A stretch of 64,000 nt of DNA, from the NCBI RefSeq assembly GCF_042677205.1, contig NZ_JBHTIU010000043.1:6393-70392 (forward strand), written 5' to 3'. Positions within the stretch are counted from its first letter, which is position 1; each line of letters begins with the position of its first letter. Made by a program: the position numbers and the translations under genes. Below the pieces are notes generated by a model. It was given only the letters and a program-made list of their open reading frames with translations, was not told the DNA's origin and did not search any database. This document shows positions 16,882-25,995 of this stretch, piece by piece. The stretch comes from Paenibacillus_L residui. Lineage in GTDB: Bacteria > Bacillota > Bacilli > Paenibacillales > NBRC-103111.

Positions 16882-18540
16882 ATGAAAACAGGCAGTTATA
16901 AGCTTGAAACCCGTTGTCTAAGCTCGTTGGTGAAAGTATTTCCGGATGAGGAACTGAACGCCCGGGCCTATACCAAGGGATCCGCTCTATCTAACGAGAT
17001 GTATTCTTTTCAGATCGCTTATCGCTCCGATTTGTTATTGAAGTGGCTCGAAGTCAAGGTGGAGTCGGAGCTGAACGAGGTGTTGTCGGTCCGCTCCGTA
17101 GGGCTCGTACCGGCCGAGATGGTTGCCTATCACGATCATGACGAGCACATTCTTCGTTCGACTCCGGGATTATATCCCGACCCTCTGTATAACATTGCGG
17201 AGGAGGGCCTGGCAGGCCTGCCCGGCAATTGGCGCTCCCTATGGGTCGAGGCGGATCTTCAGGGCAAGGTGAAGCCGGGCCATTACCCGATTCGCGTTTT
17301 GTTCATGCACGCAGGGGAATGTCTGGCCGAAGAGACCTTCGAGCTGGAGGTCATTGGAGCCGAACTGCCGGAGCAGCAGTTGAAATATACGAACTGGTTC
17401 CATACGGACTGTCTGGCGACTTACTACTCCTATGAGATTTTCAGCGAAGAGCATTGGCGGGCGATAGACAATTTTGTACAAACTGCGGTTAAGCACGGCA
17501 TGAATATGATTCTGACGCCTCTGTTCACCCCTCCGTTGGATACCCGGGTGGGCGGGGAGCGACCGACGGTCCAACTGGTCGATGTGGAGAAATCCGGAGA
17601 TACCTACCGCTTCGGCTTCGACAAGCTGAAAAGATGGGTGGAGCTCTGCTCGAGGAACGGGGTCCGGTATTTTGAATTCTCTCATCTATTTACCCAGTGG
17701 GGAGTCAAGCATGCGCCGAAAATTATGGCTGTCGAGAATGGAACCGAGAAGCGCATTTTTGGCTGGGAGACCGATGCGACCGGGGACGATTATCGGGGAT
17801 TTCTCTCGCAGTTCTTGCCCGAGCTTGTCCGCTTTATTCAGACCAACGGCCTGGAGGAGCGAAGCTTCTTCCACGTTTCTGACGAGCCTCACAAGGAGCA
17901 TTTGGAAAACTACCAGAAAGCGAGCGATTTGTTGAAGCAATATTTGGCTGATTTTCCGATGATCGATGCTCTGTCGGACTACGAATTTTATGATAAAGGC
18001 TATGTCAAGAACCCGATTCCTGCTACTAATCATATTGAGCCGTTCCTGGAGAATAAGGTTCCGAACCTGTGGACTTATTATTGCTGCTCGCAATACAAGG
18101 AAGTGTCGAATCGGTTCCTGAATATGCCGTCCGCACGCAACCGGATTCTGGGCTATCAACTGTATAAATTTGATATTGCCGGGTTCCTGCATTGGGGCTA
18201 TAACTTCTGGTATGCCCAATATTCGATCCGGCCGATCGATCCATACACCAACACGGATTCCAACTACGGGTTTCCGGCCGGCGATGCATTCGTGGTCTAT
18301 CCGGGTCCGGATGGACAGGCCATAGAATCGCTGCGGCTTAAGGTGTTCTATGATGCGTTCCAGGATTTGCGGGCGTTGAAGCTGCTCGAAAGCCTGATAG
18401 GCAGGGAGCAGGTGCTTGAGCTGATCGAGGAAGAGCTGGAGGAAGAGATTACGTTCCGTACATACCCTCGGGAAGAGGAATGGCTGCTCAACAAACGGGA
18501 GCAAATCAACCGCATGATCAAGGACAGCTTGTCCCAATAG
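16882..18540 (+). CDS. DUF4091 / GH123-like glycoside hydrolase
   Basis: The 552-residue protein resembles DUF4091 and glycoside hydrolase family 123. An N-terminal beta-sandwich (about 1-165) precedes a catalytic (beta/alpha)8-type domain, and the Asp-Glu pair in 'HVSDEPHKEHLENY' (about residues 331-344) corresponds to the GH123 catalytic pair. Aromatic-rich stretches such as 'GFLHWGYNFWYAQYS' line the later barrel. There is no signal peptide. GH123 enzymes are N-acetylgalactosaminidases that use the substrate acetamido group, but substrate specificity here is only inferred. It starts at ATG after GGAGGAG and lies just downstream of the DUF2264 gene. A strong terminator ends the unit. Confidence 0.82.
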   Translation: MKTGSYKLETRCLSSLVKVFPDEELNARAYTKGSALSNEMYSFQIAYRSDLLLKWLEVKVESELNEVLSVRSVGLVPAEMVAYHDHDEHILRSTPGLYPDPLYNIAEEGLAGLPGNWRSLWVEADLQGKVKPGHYPIRVLFMHAGECLAEETFELEVIGAELPEQQLKYTNWFHTDCLATYYSYEIFSEEHWRAIDNFVQTAVKHGMNMILTPLFTPPLDTRVGGERPTVQLVDVEKSGDTYRFGFDKLKRWVELCSRNGVRYFEFSHLFTQWGVKHAPKIMAVENGTEKRIFGWETDATGDDYRGFLSQFLPELVRFIQTNGLEERSFFHVSDEPHKEHLENYQKASDLLKQYLADFPMIDALSDYEFYDKGYVKNPIPATNHIEPFLENKVPNLWTYYCCSQYKEVSNRFLNMPSARNRILGYQLYKFDIAGFLHWGYNFWYAQYSIRPIDPYTNTDSNYGFPAGDAFVVYPGPDGQAIESLRLKVFYDAFQDLRALKLLESLIGREQVLELIEEELEEEITFRTYPREEEWLLNKREQINRMIKDSLSQ

Positions 18541-18561
18541 CCCGGCGCATGAAGCCTGTCG

Positions 18562-18595
18562 AAGAACGCCCTCGGATGAGGGCGTTCTTTCTTTA
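18562..18595 (+). terminator. Terminator after the DUF4091 gene
   Basis: A 12-bp stem (AAGAACGCCCTC / GAGGGCGTTCTT) with loop GGAT, followed by TTCTTT. Confidence 0.85.
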
Positions 18596-18610
18596 CTGTT
18601 TTATATGGCT

Positions 18611-19321
18611 TTATTTGACCCAGTACTTCAGATTTCGAAACTTCGTTTCTGAACGTCCTTCCACTCCATAAACACCGTTCTTAAAGTGACGTGTCGCCGG
18701 CCCGCGATCTTCTACGGTCAGAACCAATTCGTCATCTGCATAAACTCGAATGATTCCCTCATCAGCATTATGAGCCACCTTTAGGTTCCACCAATTGTTG
18801 TACACATTAGATTTGATAAGCGCACCATTAGGATCGCTAAAATATCGCCTCACCGTGTTATCTGGGTGAACTACCAGCATGATGTCGGTTGCGGGCGTAC
18901 CCGCCGGCCTGTTAATCCGCAAAATTTGCATCACTGACGATCCGACCGACCCTTCTTCGATATAGACATCTGCTTCCCACATGTGCTCACCAGACGAATA
19001 CTCGTTATACCAGCGCATCTCGGTACGGGGGTCCGTTGTATTGCCTTGTTTAAAAGGTTTGTCCGTATTATATACCCACATGGTATGTGTATCGGTCGCT
19101 GCATCGTAATGGTATCGCTCGCTCAAATCAAGATCCCATGGCTTCTGGATGTAATAACTGAAGGGAACTTGAGTCCATCCGATCGTTGGCGGATCTTGTG
19201 CAGCGCCGGCATTTGCCACGGCGCCATTCACTGTCGGCCCGAACTGAAATAGTAGGCAGGCAAGAGATAGAATAAGGATCAGGCTAACCATTTTTTTGGT
19301 TTTAAACCCGGCTTGAGCCAA
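18611..19321 (-). CDS. Secreted alginate-lyase-2-like / plant citrate-binding-protein-like jelly-roll protein
   Basis: The 236-residue product starts at TTG after TAGGAG. A signal peptide covers about residues 1-38 (hydrophobic 'MVSLILILSLACLLF', cleavage near ANAGA). The mature part matches the plant citrate-binding protein pattern and, more distantly, polysaccharide lyase family 7: 'YIQKPWDLDLSERYHYD', 'HTMWVYNTDKPF', 'PRTEMRWY' (the RTExR strand), 'SSVMQILRI', and 'HFKNGVYGVEGR' (the F-K-x-G-x-Y strand). In PL7 lyases the second strand reads Q-I/V-H. Here it is Q-I-L, so the catalytic His is missing and a binding or altered catalytic role is more likely. It lies opposite in strand to the DUF4091 gene. 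Confidence 0.75.
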   Translation of the reverse strand: MAQAGFKTKKMVSLILILSLACLLFQFGPTVNGAVANAGAAQDPPTIGWTQVPFSYYIQKPWDLDLSERYHYDAATDTHTMWVYNTDKPFKQGNTTDPRTEMRWYNEYSSGEHMWEADVYIEEGSVGSSVMQILRINRPAGTPATDIMLVVHPDNTVRRYFSDPNGALIKSNVYNNWWNLKVAHNADEGIIRVYADDELVLTVEDRGPATRHFKNGVYGVEGRSETKFRNLKYWVK

Positions 19322-19973
19322 TTGATATCATCTCCTAAACGATAAATTTTCCTTCTATTCTAAGATGCCGATCTTTGAAGATGTTGTATCAGGCAAGATA
19401 AAGGACCTCCATTTCACCCCCAATCACTCTTACATTTATTTCCTGATACAAACTTTAATACGGTATTCTTGAATTCGCCTTTCCATAATGTGTTATTTTA
19501 CTTTTGGATTGTGCTTTTTAACGATTTTGTGAAGAACAAGCTGGGCTTGTCGGGAGAGCGGATTTTTTGTCAATGCGAAAGACGGGCTGATTTACGCGAA
19601 GAAGGGGAGAGCATGATCCTATAGCGAAGCTGGAAATTGCCCAAGAAGATATCGTGACGTTGAAGATTCAATGCGCAGAGCCGGAAGAGTACAGGGGGGC
19701 AATGGGTGGCGGAGGATAAAAATCGATTCATAACGAAGGAAGAATCCGCGCGGATTCATGGAAGTCCTTCAATGCCTATCGTGAACAGTATGGTCTTTCG
19801 ATTTGGATGCAATAACAGAAAGAAGGAGTCCGGGAAGGTCGTGGAGAATCGGCCTAACTTGCCCTTCGGGCATTGTCGAAAGCAGCAAACGGCCGCATTG
19901 GGTTCGGAACCGCAAAGGTTCCAAAACTCAACCTTCCTGGACTTACATACGTCGTTTTGGGCTCTGCCCCGGC
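19322..19973. other. Intergenic stretch without a recognisable gene
   Basis: About 650 bp between two minus-strand genes. Short frames in this stretch change frequently, lack good ribosome binding sites, and match no family I know. Around 19530-19870 the sequence has coding-like composition, so a decayed gene fragment is possible. A GGAACC/GGTTCC hairpin near 19903-19921 could end the GH18 transcript, but it has no T-run. Confidence 0.3.
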
Positions 19974-21620
19974 CTATTCCCGGTCGGAGAACACCCGGGT
20001 CATCAGAACGGCCATTTGGGCGCGGGTGACCGGTTCTTCAGGCCGAAAGGTGCCGTCGGGATATCCGTCCACAACGCCGTATTCGGACATCGTCTGAATG
20101 GCGGCATGGGACCAGCGGTCGGGGGCGACATCGGCATAAGGCCTCTTGGTGTTCGCGGATACCGGCGGGTAGTTTAACAGCCGGGCGAGCATGGCCGTCA
20201 TCTGCTCCCGGGTGAGCGGTTCATCCGGAGCAAAGCTGCCGTCAGCTATTCCGTCCACAATGCCGTTAGCGTACGCCCAGGCAATAGCTCCGGCCGCCCA
20301 ATGATCCGGCGTCACATCCGCGAAGCCGATTCCGGACGGGCTTCCGCCGGACAAGGCGGCGTCTCCGGCTGCTCCGCCGGCTCCCGAGACGGGGGCTTCT
20401 GGCCCCTCCATCATGATCCGCGACAGAACAGTGACGGCCTGTGCTCTGGTCAGCGGTCCGTCCGGAGAGAATATGCCGGCTGCCTCTCCATTTATCCAGC
20501 CATGATCATAAGCATCCGCAATTTCGTTATGCGCCCAGTGGCCCATGCTGTCCGGGAAGGCCGCCCCGTTCAGCCAGAGGCGGAAGAAGTCCCAGGTTCG
20601 CGCATCTTCCTGGGCAAGGCTCCAGCTTCCGGCACCTTTCAAATGATATTTTCCCACCAATTCCAGTTTGAGCTTCATAGCGGCTTCATTCTCATACCAC
20701 AGCTCGTAATCTCCCGGGCTAAGCTTGCGCCCATTAACAGTTAATGCCGGATCGGTGGGCAGGACCGTGAAGGTCGCCCTGGCCGAACGGCTAGACGGAT
20801 CGAGTGTAACGGTTCCCCGGTAAGTCTTGATCAGCTCGTCCGCCATCCGGTTCTGAACGGAGATTCCCAGAATCGTTCCGTCCGATTTCCAGAGTCGACC
20901 GTAGAAAGGAAAACCGAGCACGATCTTATCCGCCGGCACCTGGGACAGGGCGAACTCTATCGATTTCTCGATGAACCTCCAACTGGCGACAGAGCCGGGG
21001 GCCAGATCCCCTTCATAATGCTCGTCATAAGCCATGATCATCAAATGATCGCTGTACTCGGCCAGTGCCTCGTAATCGTATAGCCCCAGCCACCCTTGAT
21101 CCGAACCGTACGGATTGGCAGCGACGGCTACGGACACTTCTTTATCCGCAGGCAGTCGGGCTCTCAGAAGCTGCACGAGCGCTGTGAAATCCTCACGGTA
21201 CAGCTTCGGTATGTTCTCCAAATCTATGTTGATTCCGTCCAATTGATAAGTATGTATAGCTTCGGCCAATTGATCCGCCAGATGCTCTTTATTTTGCAAG
21301 GCCAGGATTCCCAAATCGCGATTCCAATCATTGCTTAAGTAGGGGACTACACGAATATTCCGCTTATGCATTTCCTGGATAAAACCGGGATCGAGAGACG
21401 GGGAAAGCTGCAGAGAGCCGTCCGGATTAAGCTTGAAATAAGAGGGGGAAATGACATCCAGCGAACCCCGGGTAGTTTCGACATAATCGATATATTTTCC
21501 GGGAGAGCCATGAAAGACGTAGGACATATTATATTTGCCCGCTTCCGCCGGGGCCGACCCGGCGAATAAAGAGAGGGCGACAACGGTGCTGAGGAGCGTT
21601 TTTCTATAGTTGCTGGACAA
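19974..21620 (-). CDS. Secreted GH18 family hydrolase with three S-layer homology domains
   Basis: The 548-residue protein has a signal peptide (about 1-27, ending APAEA). A GH18 barrel follows (about 30-350) with the catalytic D-G-I-N-I-D-L-E motif at residues 128-135 (Glu135 as acid) and the supporting 'HLMIMAYDEHYEGD' strand. This resembles YaaH/YvbX-type peptidoglycan or chitin-like glycan hydrolases. Three SLH domains occupy about residues 355-412, 425-487 and 490-546, each with the F-x-D...W-A..I..A pattern and R-A-Q/E-Q core. SLH repeats bind pyruvylated secondary wall polymer, so the enzyme is displayed on the cell surface. GTG and ATG alternatives are not better supported than the start used. 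Confidence 0.92.
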   Translation of the reverse strand: MSSNYRKTLLSTVVALSLFAGSAPAEAGKYNMSYVFHGSPGKYIDYVETTRGSLDVISPSYFKLNPDGSLQLSPSLDPGFIQEMHKRNIRVVPYLSNDWNRDLGILALQNKEHLADQLAEAIHTYQLDGINIDLENIPKLYREDFTALVQLLRARLPADKEVSVAVAANPYGSDQGWLGLYDYEALAEYSDHLMIMAYDEHYEGDLAPGSVASWRFIEKSIEFALSQVPADKIVLGFPFYGRLWKSDGTILGISVQNRMADELIKTYRGTVTLDPSSRSARATFTVLPTDPALTVNGRKLSPGDYELWYENEAAMKLKLELVGKYHLKGAGSWSLAQEDARTWDFFRLWLNGAAFPDSMGHWAHNEIADAYDHGWINGEAAGIFSPDGPLTRAQAVTVLSRIMMEGPEAPVSGAGGAAGDAALSGGSPSGIGFADVTPDHWAAGAIAWAYANGIVDGIADGSFAPDEPLTREQMTAMLARLLNYPPVSANTKRPYADVAPDRWSHAAIQTMSEYGVVDGYPDGTFRPEEPVTRAQMAVLMTRVFSDRE

Positions 21621-21802
21621 GGATGATTCTCCTTCTAGTCAAAGTATTCTAATAGATTCTCTATTTTAACTATAAAGGAGAATGCAGGAAACTCAACGGG
21701 CCAAATGCTGGAAAAACCTATACCATCTATTTCCTACGAGGGGGTTGCGGCCCCGGATTCCCGGAGCCGTAAGTGTTGGGCTTCTGCCTGCCGAGCATGC
21801 TC

Positions 21803-24622
21803 TTATCCTTCGGTCCCGAGAATAAGCTCCAGGTGGGGATGAGTATGAAGCGGGACACAAATGCCGTGGTTTTTGTCCGGATTGGCCATCCACAGATGAA
21901 CGAGCGGCGTGCAATCCCATTGTACCGTACCTCTCTGGCCTCTAGCGGAAAAGATAGGCTTTCTGTATACCAGAGGCTTTCTCAGCCGGGCGCTGCGCTC
22001 GCTCCAGCTTCTGCGTATCCGGTGAACGGCAACTCTTCTGGCCGGCCGTGCCAAGGGGAGCGTCAACACCGCCCGATCAATCCGCGTTTCTTGCGGCAAC
22101 GCCGGCAGTTCAAAAGAACAGTAGGTCACTGTTCTTCTCCTCAGCCTTCGCTGCTTCATGCGGTTAGGAGACAGGCGGATGGTGGAAGCGGGCGGGTCTG
22201 CCGCTTCTGCCGGCGCTTCGGGCGGAACCGTCTCTGTTTGAACAGGAACAGGGGGCTGGGGCTCACTGAATGCCGGCTCCTCCTCATCAACGAACTCTTC
22301 CTCCAACGGCCATAGAATCGTGGGAATATCCCGCAATCTTTGCTTGGCGGTATTCTCGATCGCCTCTCCCAACTGGCGGATATATTCCTCCGCAGAGTGA
22401 TGCTGTGCTACGTATACGCGGGCATGCTGCGACAGCTTTGCCCGCAGTGCCTCATCCTTGTACAGGCGAAGCATCGCTTCGGCCAAGGTTGTATCGTCGT
22501 CCGGGACGGGCGGCAGCTTCACGGCCGTTTCTTCCGGAAATTCACTGAAGGCCCCGATGTTCGAGATGATGGCCGGGATTCCGGAAGACAGAATATCCAG
22601 GAGAGAAGCCGAAGATTCGCCATATGTGGGATAACGGAGATTAATGGCTGCATCGGTTTCCGATAAATGCCGCTGATAAGCAGCATCATCCACATGTCCC
22701 AGCACCTTAACGTATGATTCCAGCCGTTCCTCCCGGATAAGGGAACGAACCTGGCGCAGGAATTGCGGGTCAATCGGTCCTACTAACCGGTATTCTATAT
22801 TCGTAATTCCCTGGCAGACCAGCCTTCCAAAGGCGCGAATGGCCGTCTCAATCTGTTTATGCGGCGTTGCATATCCGAAGCTGGCGAACACAAACTTATT
22901 TCCGCCGGCGCATGAAGTCCGGTCGGGAACGGCGGCGGCCTTGGCCGGCAGTCTGGTCACTCTCACATTTCGCACTCCGTCGGAGTTAAGAGAATCCTTG
23001 CAGTAACGGCTGTGAACGATAACTTCTTTAGCCTTGTTCAGAAAATATTTATTAATCACGATTTGCTCGTGAGGCCTTTCAATTTGACCGTTCCGGATGG
23101 CGGCCGCTACATGCTTGGCACTCTGGCCGTAATGGCTGGACAGAACGTGAGTATAGGTTTCGACATCGTCTTTGGACAAGGTCCACTCGATACTCATCGC
23201 ATGCAGGTTCAAATCATGCAACACAACAATGCCGCTATAAACTCTCAAATACGGAATCATGTAGATGTGAAAGCCACTGTTGCCCATTTGATAGATGACG
23301 GCATCGTAATCCTGGGCCCGGTCATGAAACAGCCGGTGATTGTAAATCCGTACCGTCGGGCCGGGGGGGATGTTGGGAGCATAATCGTCATCCACATAGA
23401 AGTCGCAATCGTAATTTCGGGCAAGGAGAGGCAGAATAGACTCCATGTAATCGGCAATTCCGGAACGAATCGGCGGCAAGGGAGTAAAGATAGCGATCTT
23501 CCTGCGTATCAACTGCTTATAGCTGGCGATGACCTTGCCCGCTACGGTTTCCCAGCGAAAGCCGGCAGCCTGCCGGAATCCCCGTTGCTGCAGCTCTGCT
23601 CTCATGGCCGGCTGGGTAAACAGTTCATACAGTCCGGCTCCGATATCGCTCGAATAATGGGGGTTGACCAGCCTGGCGGCGTCTCCCGCAATTTCCGCAA
23701 GCGAGGAGCAGTTGGAGGTCAGTACCGGTGCACCGCAGGCCATTGCCTCGAGGACCGGAAATCCGAGTCCTTCGTATAACGATGGGAAGGCGAATACTTC
23801 CGCGGCATTATACAGGTCGGTTATTTCATTATCGGGGACGAATCCGGTTATAACGATATCCTCCGCCACACCGCTCCGTTGGGCAATCTCCATTAGCTGT
23901 TGGCGATCTTCGGGAGTAACGCTGCAGCACAGTACCAGTTGATAGGCATGGTTAAGCTGGCGGTTGGCTATGGAGAAGCCTTCGATCAGCCGGGACATAT
24001 TCTTGCGGAAATCCATGCCGCCGGTGCACATGACATAAGGCTTCACAATTCCGTAGCGGGCAAGCAGCTCCGCCCGGTTCACGGCAGGGAGCACCTTGAA
24101 CCTGGAATCGATGCCGCCCATGATCGTTACTATCTTGTTCGGGTCCATCCCGAGATGTTGTACGGCATCCTGTTTGGTCGTTTCCGAGATGGCCAGAATC
24201 ACATCACAAGATTTGATAAACTCGATAACCCGATAATAGAAAGCCTCGAATCCCTCGTTATGCAAATATTGATCTTTGTAAAGGTGTGGGATGATATCAT
24301 ATAACGTTACCGCCAACTTCGTCTTTCCGTACCACTCCCGATTCATCATGGCCTGATTTTTATATTCGAAAGGACTCAGGATATGGAACAGCTCGATTTG
24401 ATTATGGCGCAGAAATTTCTGCAGTTGACTCTTGAGAGCATCCGGACCGTTGTTGATATCGGGATAAAAGTAAAAAAAGGAGAGGTCCTTGCCGAGGATG
24501 GAAACATGCTCGATCAGATTTTTGGAATATCTTCCGATGCCCCGATAATTGGACACCCCCTGAACGAAAGACATATCGAAGGCTATGTTCACTATGTTCA
24601 CCTCTTCTAAAGATATCGACAT
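21803..24622 (-). CDS. Two-module GT4 glycosyltransferase fused to a DNRLRE-like domain
   Basis: The 939-residue protein holds two glycosyltransferase family 4 modules. Module 1 (about 10-385) has the E-x7-E signature in 'EGLGFPVLEAMACGAPV'. Module 2 (about 390-770) has 'GESSASLLDILSSGIPAI', where the second Glu is Asp. A Glu/Pro-rich linker (about 772-825) leads to a C-terminal domain (828-939) with the DNRLRE pattern: a run of beta-strands, 'RIDRAVLTLPL', 'VHRIRRSW', 'VQWDCTPLVHLWM', 'KNHGICV'. DNRLRE/CBM96 domains usually occur in extracellular proteins, but no signal peptide is present here. The ATG overlaps the upstream stop as TAATG. A GTG at 24592 after AGAGGTG is an alternative start. 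It is likely coupled to the upstream GT gene. Confidence 0.85.
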   Translation of the reverse strand: MSISLEEVNIVNIAFDMSFVQGVSNYRGIGRYSKNLIEHVSILGKDLSFFYFYPDINNGPDALKSQLQKFLRHNQIELFHILSPFEYKNQAMMNREWYGKTKLAVTLYDIIPHLYKDQYLHNEGFEAFYYRVIEFIKSCDVILAISETTKQDAVQHLGMDPNKIVTIMGGIDSRFKVLPAVNRAELLARYGIVKPYVMCTGGMDFRKNMSRLIEGFSIANRQLNHAYQLVLCCSVTPEDRQQLMEIAQRSGVAEDIVITGFVPDNEITDLYNAAEVFAFPSLYEGLGFPVLEAMACGAPVLTSNCSSLAEIAGDAARLVNPHYSSDIGAGLYELFTQPAMRAELQQRGFRQAAGFRWETVAGKVIASYKQLIRRKIAIFTPLPPIRSGIADYMESILPLLARNYDCDFYVDDDYAPNIPPGPTVRIYNHRLFHDRAQDYDAVIYQMGNSGFHIYMIPYLRVYSGIVVLHDLNLHAMSIEWTLSKDDVETYTHVLSSHYGQSAKHVAAAIRNGQIERPHEQIVINKYFLNKAKEVIVHSRYCKDSLNSDGVRNVRVTRLPAKAAAVPDRTSCAGGNKFVFASFGYATPHKQIETAIRAFGRLVCQGITNIEYRLVGPIDPQFLRQVRSLIREERLESYVKVLGHVDDAAYQRHLSETDAAINLRYPTYGESSASLLDILSSGIPAIISNIGAFSEFPEETAVKLPPVPDDDTTLAEAMLRLYKDEALRAKLSQHARVYVAQHHSAEEYIRQLGEAIENTAKQRLRDIPTILWPLEEEFVDEEEPAFSEPQPPVPVQTETVPPEAPAEAADPPASTIRLSPNRMKQRRLRRRTVTYCSFELPALPQETRIDRAVLTLPLARPARRVAVHRIRRSWSERSARLRKPLVYRKPIFSARGQRGTVQWDCTPLVHLWMANPDKNHGICVPLHTHPHLELILGTEG

Positions 24623-25746
24623 TAACTGAACAGTCTGGAAATGATCATCCCGATGGACGCGGGAGAAAAGTTAAGGTGAATATCCGAAGCCGCTTTTCTC
24701 GCCAACGCCTCCCGTCTGCTTTTGTTCTCGTAGGCTTCCCGCATCGTTTTGCGCACGTTCGCTATGCTAACGTCCGCCCAGCGATGGTTAAGGTAATAAT
24801 CGGGCCGCTCCCGCTGCAATTTCTCGTCGACGGGAACGAGATTTTTCTCCGTCTCGATCAGGAAGCTGTTCGATTCGTTCATAAATTCGGTTGCCCCTCC
24901 CCAATTTATGGAGATGACGGGTTTCCCCAGGCTCATCATTTCCATCGCCGGCATTCCCCAGCCGCTGGCCCGGTCCATTGAAATATAGACATCCGAGCTT
25001 TGATAGAGATTGATTAAATTCTCTTCCGAGAAAGGCGTCGTAATTAGCACGATCTGATTCTTGTAACGGCCCGGCGGAATCAGGGACAGTATTTCTTTAG
25101 CCGCAAACCCTCTTTTGTACCCGCTGTGCAGATATACCTTCAAGATCAGGCTTACATCCTCGGCGGGAGAGAATTCTTCACAGAAAGCTTGTATAAGCAT
25201 TTGATACCCTTTGCGGTAATCGAAGCCGAATACGTACAAAAACACGAATGACCGGATCGGCGGGGAGAAAATTAATTGCTGATACGGTTTCCCTGGATAA
25301 TATTTCGTTACATCAATAGGGTACGGGACGATTTTGAGCTTCGAGGGGTTGACCCCGCTGCGGGAGAAAGTTTCGTAATTAAAGCGGGAGGGGACCCAGA
25401 TTTCGTCCATTAAGTTGGCCTCCGCCGCCCAGCCGCTCGGCAGCCGGTCCGTTTCGAACAATGTAACGCCAATCTGGCGGGCTACGTTCGGTACATGAAA
25501 ATGCTCCCGAAACAGGGGAGGTAATCCGTGGCGGATGAAGACGACTCTGTCTCCAATCTTGGGAGTGGATAACCGCTGCAGCCATTGTTTCGTCTGTTCG
25601 CCGATTTCCGCGTGATCCGGCCCTATAGGATGGATTTGCACGGGGATATTCATCGTTTCCAACGTTTTTATGAAATTTCGGGATACGTTGCCGTATCCTC
25701 CCATGTCCAGGACGGGCCCCATCCAATACACCCCGGTATACTTCAT
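24622..25746 (-). CDS. Glycosyltransferase family 4
   Basis: The 374-residue GT-B-fold transferase opens with 'GVYWMGPVLDMGGYGNVSRNF', the acceptor-side Gly-rich loop of GT4 enzymes. The donor-binding C-terminal half contains 'VFGFDYRKGYQMLIQAFCEEF' and 'DVYISMDRASGWGMPAMEMMSLGKPVI' in pieces, with Ser in place of the first Glu of the E-x7-E motif. It is cytoplasmic. A long AAAGGGGG site precedes the ATG. It is first in a minus-strand pair with the GT4-GT4-DNRLRE gene (TAATG overlap) and divergent from a methyltransferase gene. The cluster suggests synthesis of a decorated, O-methylated surface glycan. Donor and acceptor are unknown. Confidence 0.88.
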   Translation of the reverse strand: MKYTGVYWMGPVLDMGGYGNVSRNFIKTLETMNIPVQIHPIGPDHAEIGEQTKQWLQRLSTPKIGDRVVFIRHGLPPLFREHFHVPNVARQIGVTLFETDRLPSGWAAEANLMDEIWVPSRFNYETFSRSGVNPSKLKIVPYPIDVTKYYPGKPYQQLIFSPPIRSFVFLYVFGFDYRKGYQMLIQAFCEEFSPAEDVSLILKVYLHSGYKRGFAAKEILSLIPPGRYKNQIVLITTPFSEENLINLYQSSDVYISMDRASGWGMPAMEMMSLGKPVISINWGGATEFMNESNSFLIETEKNLVPVDEKLQRERPDYYLNHRWADVSIANVRKTMREAYENKSRREALARKAASDIHLNFSPASIGMIISRLFS

Positions 25747-25995
25747 CGAAGGCTTCCCCCTTTAATCGGCCGATAAAACTGCGGATTAGTAACCAGTATA
25801 TGGCGCTACGGAAGGGGGGAATTAGGTGTTTGAATCAAAAACAAGGAAAATTGGGTAGATGCTCTTACCATCGATCGGGGATGTCTTCATTCGTCCATAC
25901 CCCGATTTTCCTCTCCGCATATATTAGATCACACGCTTGCTTGCCGCTCTCTCTTTGAGTTCAGTTCTTCAGTAGAAACCAAAGGATGGATGAAT

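Noticed and set aside
19706..20029. Frame in the gap before the GH18-SLH gene
   Set aside because: Overlaps the 3' end of a certain gene, has no binding site, and composition changes along its length. At best it covers a decayed fragment.
21773..22315. Plus-strand frame antisense to the GT4-GT4-DNRLRE gene
   Set aside because: Antisense to conserved coding sequence and without motifs or binding site. The same holds for other antisense frames in this gene, in gcvPB (42003-42641) and in the GNAT gene (4734-5207).
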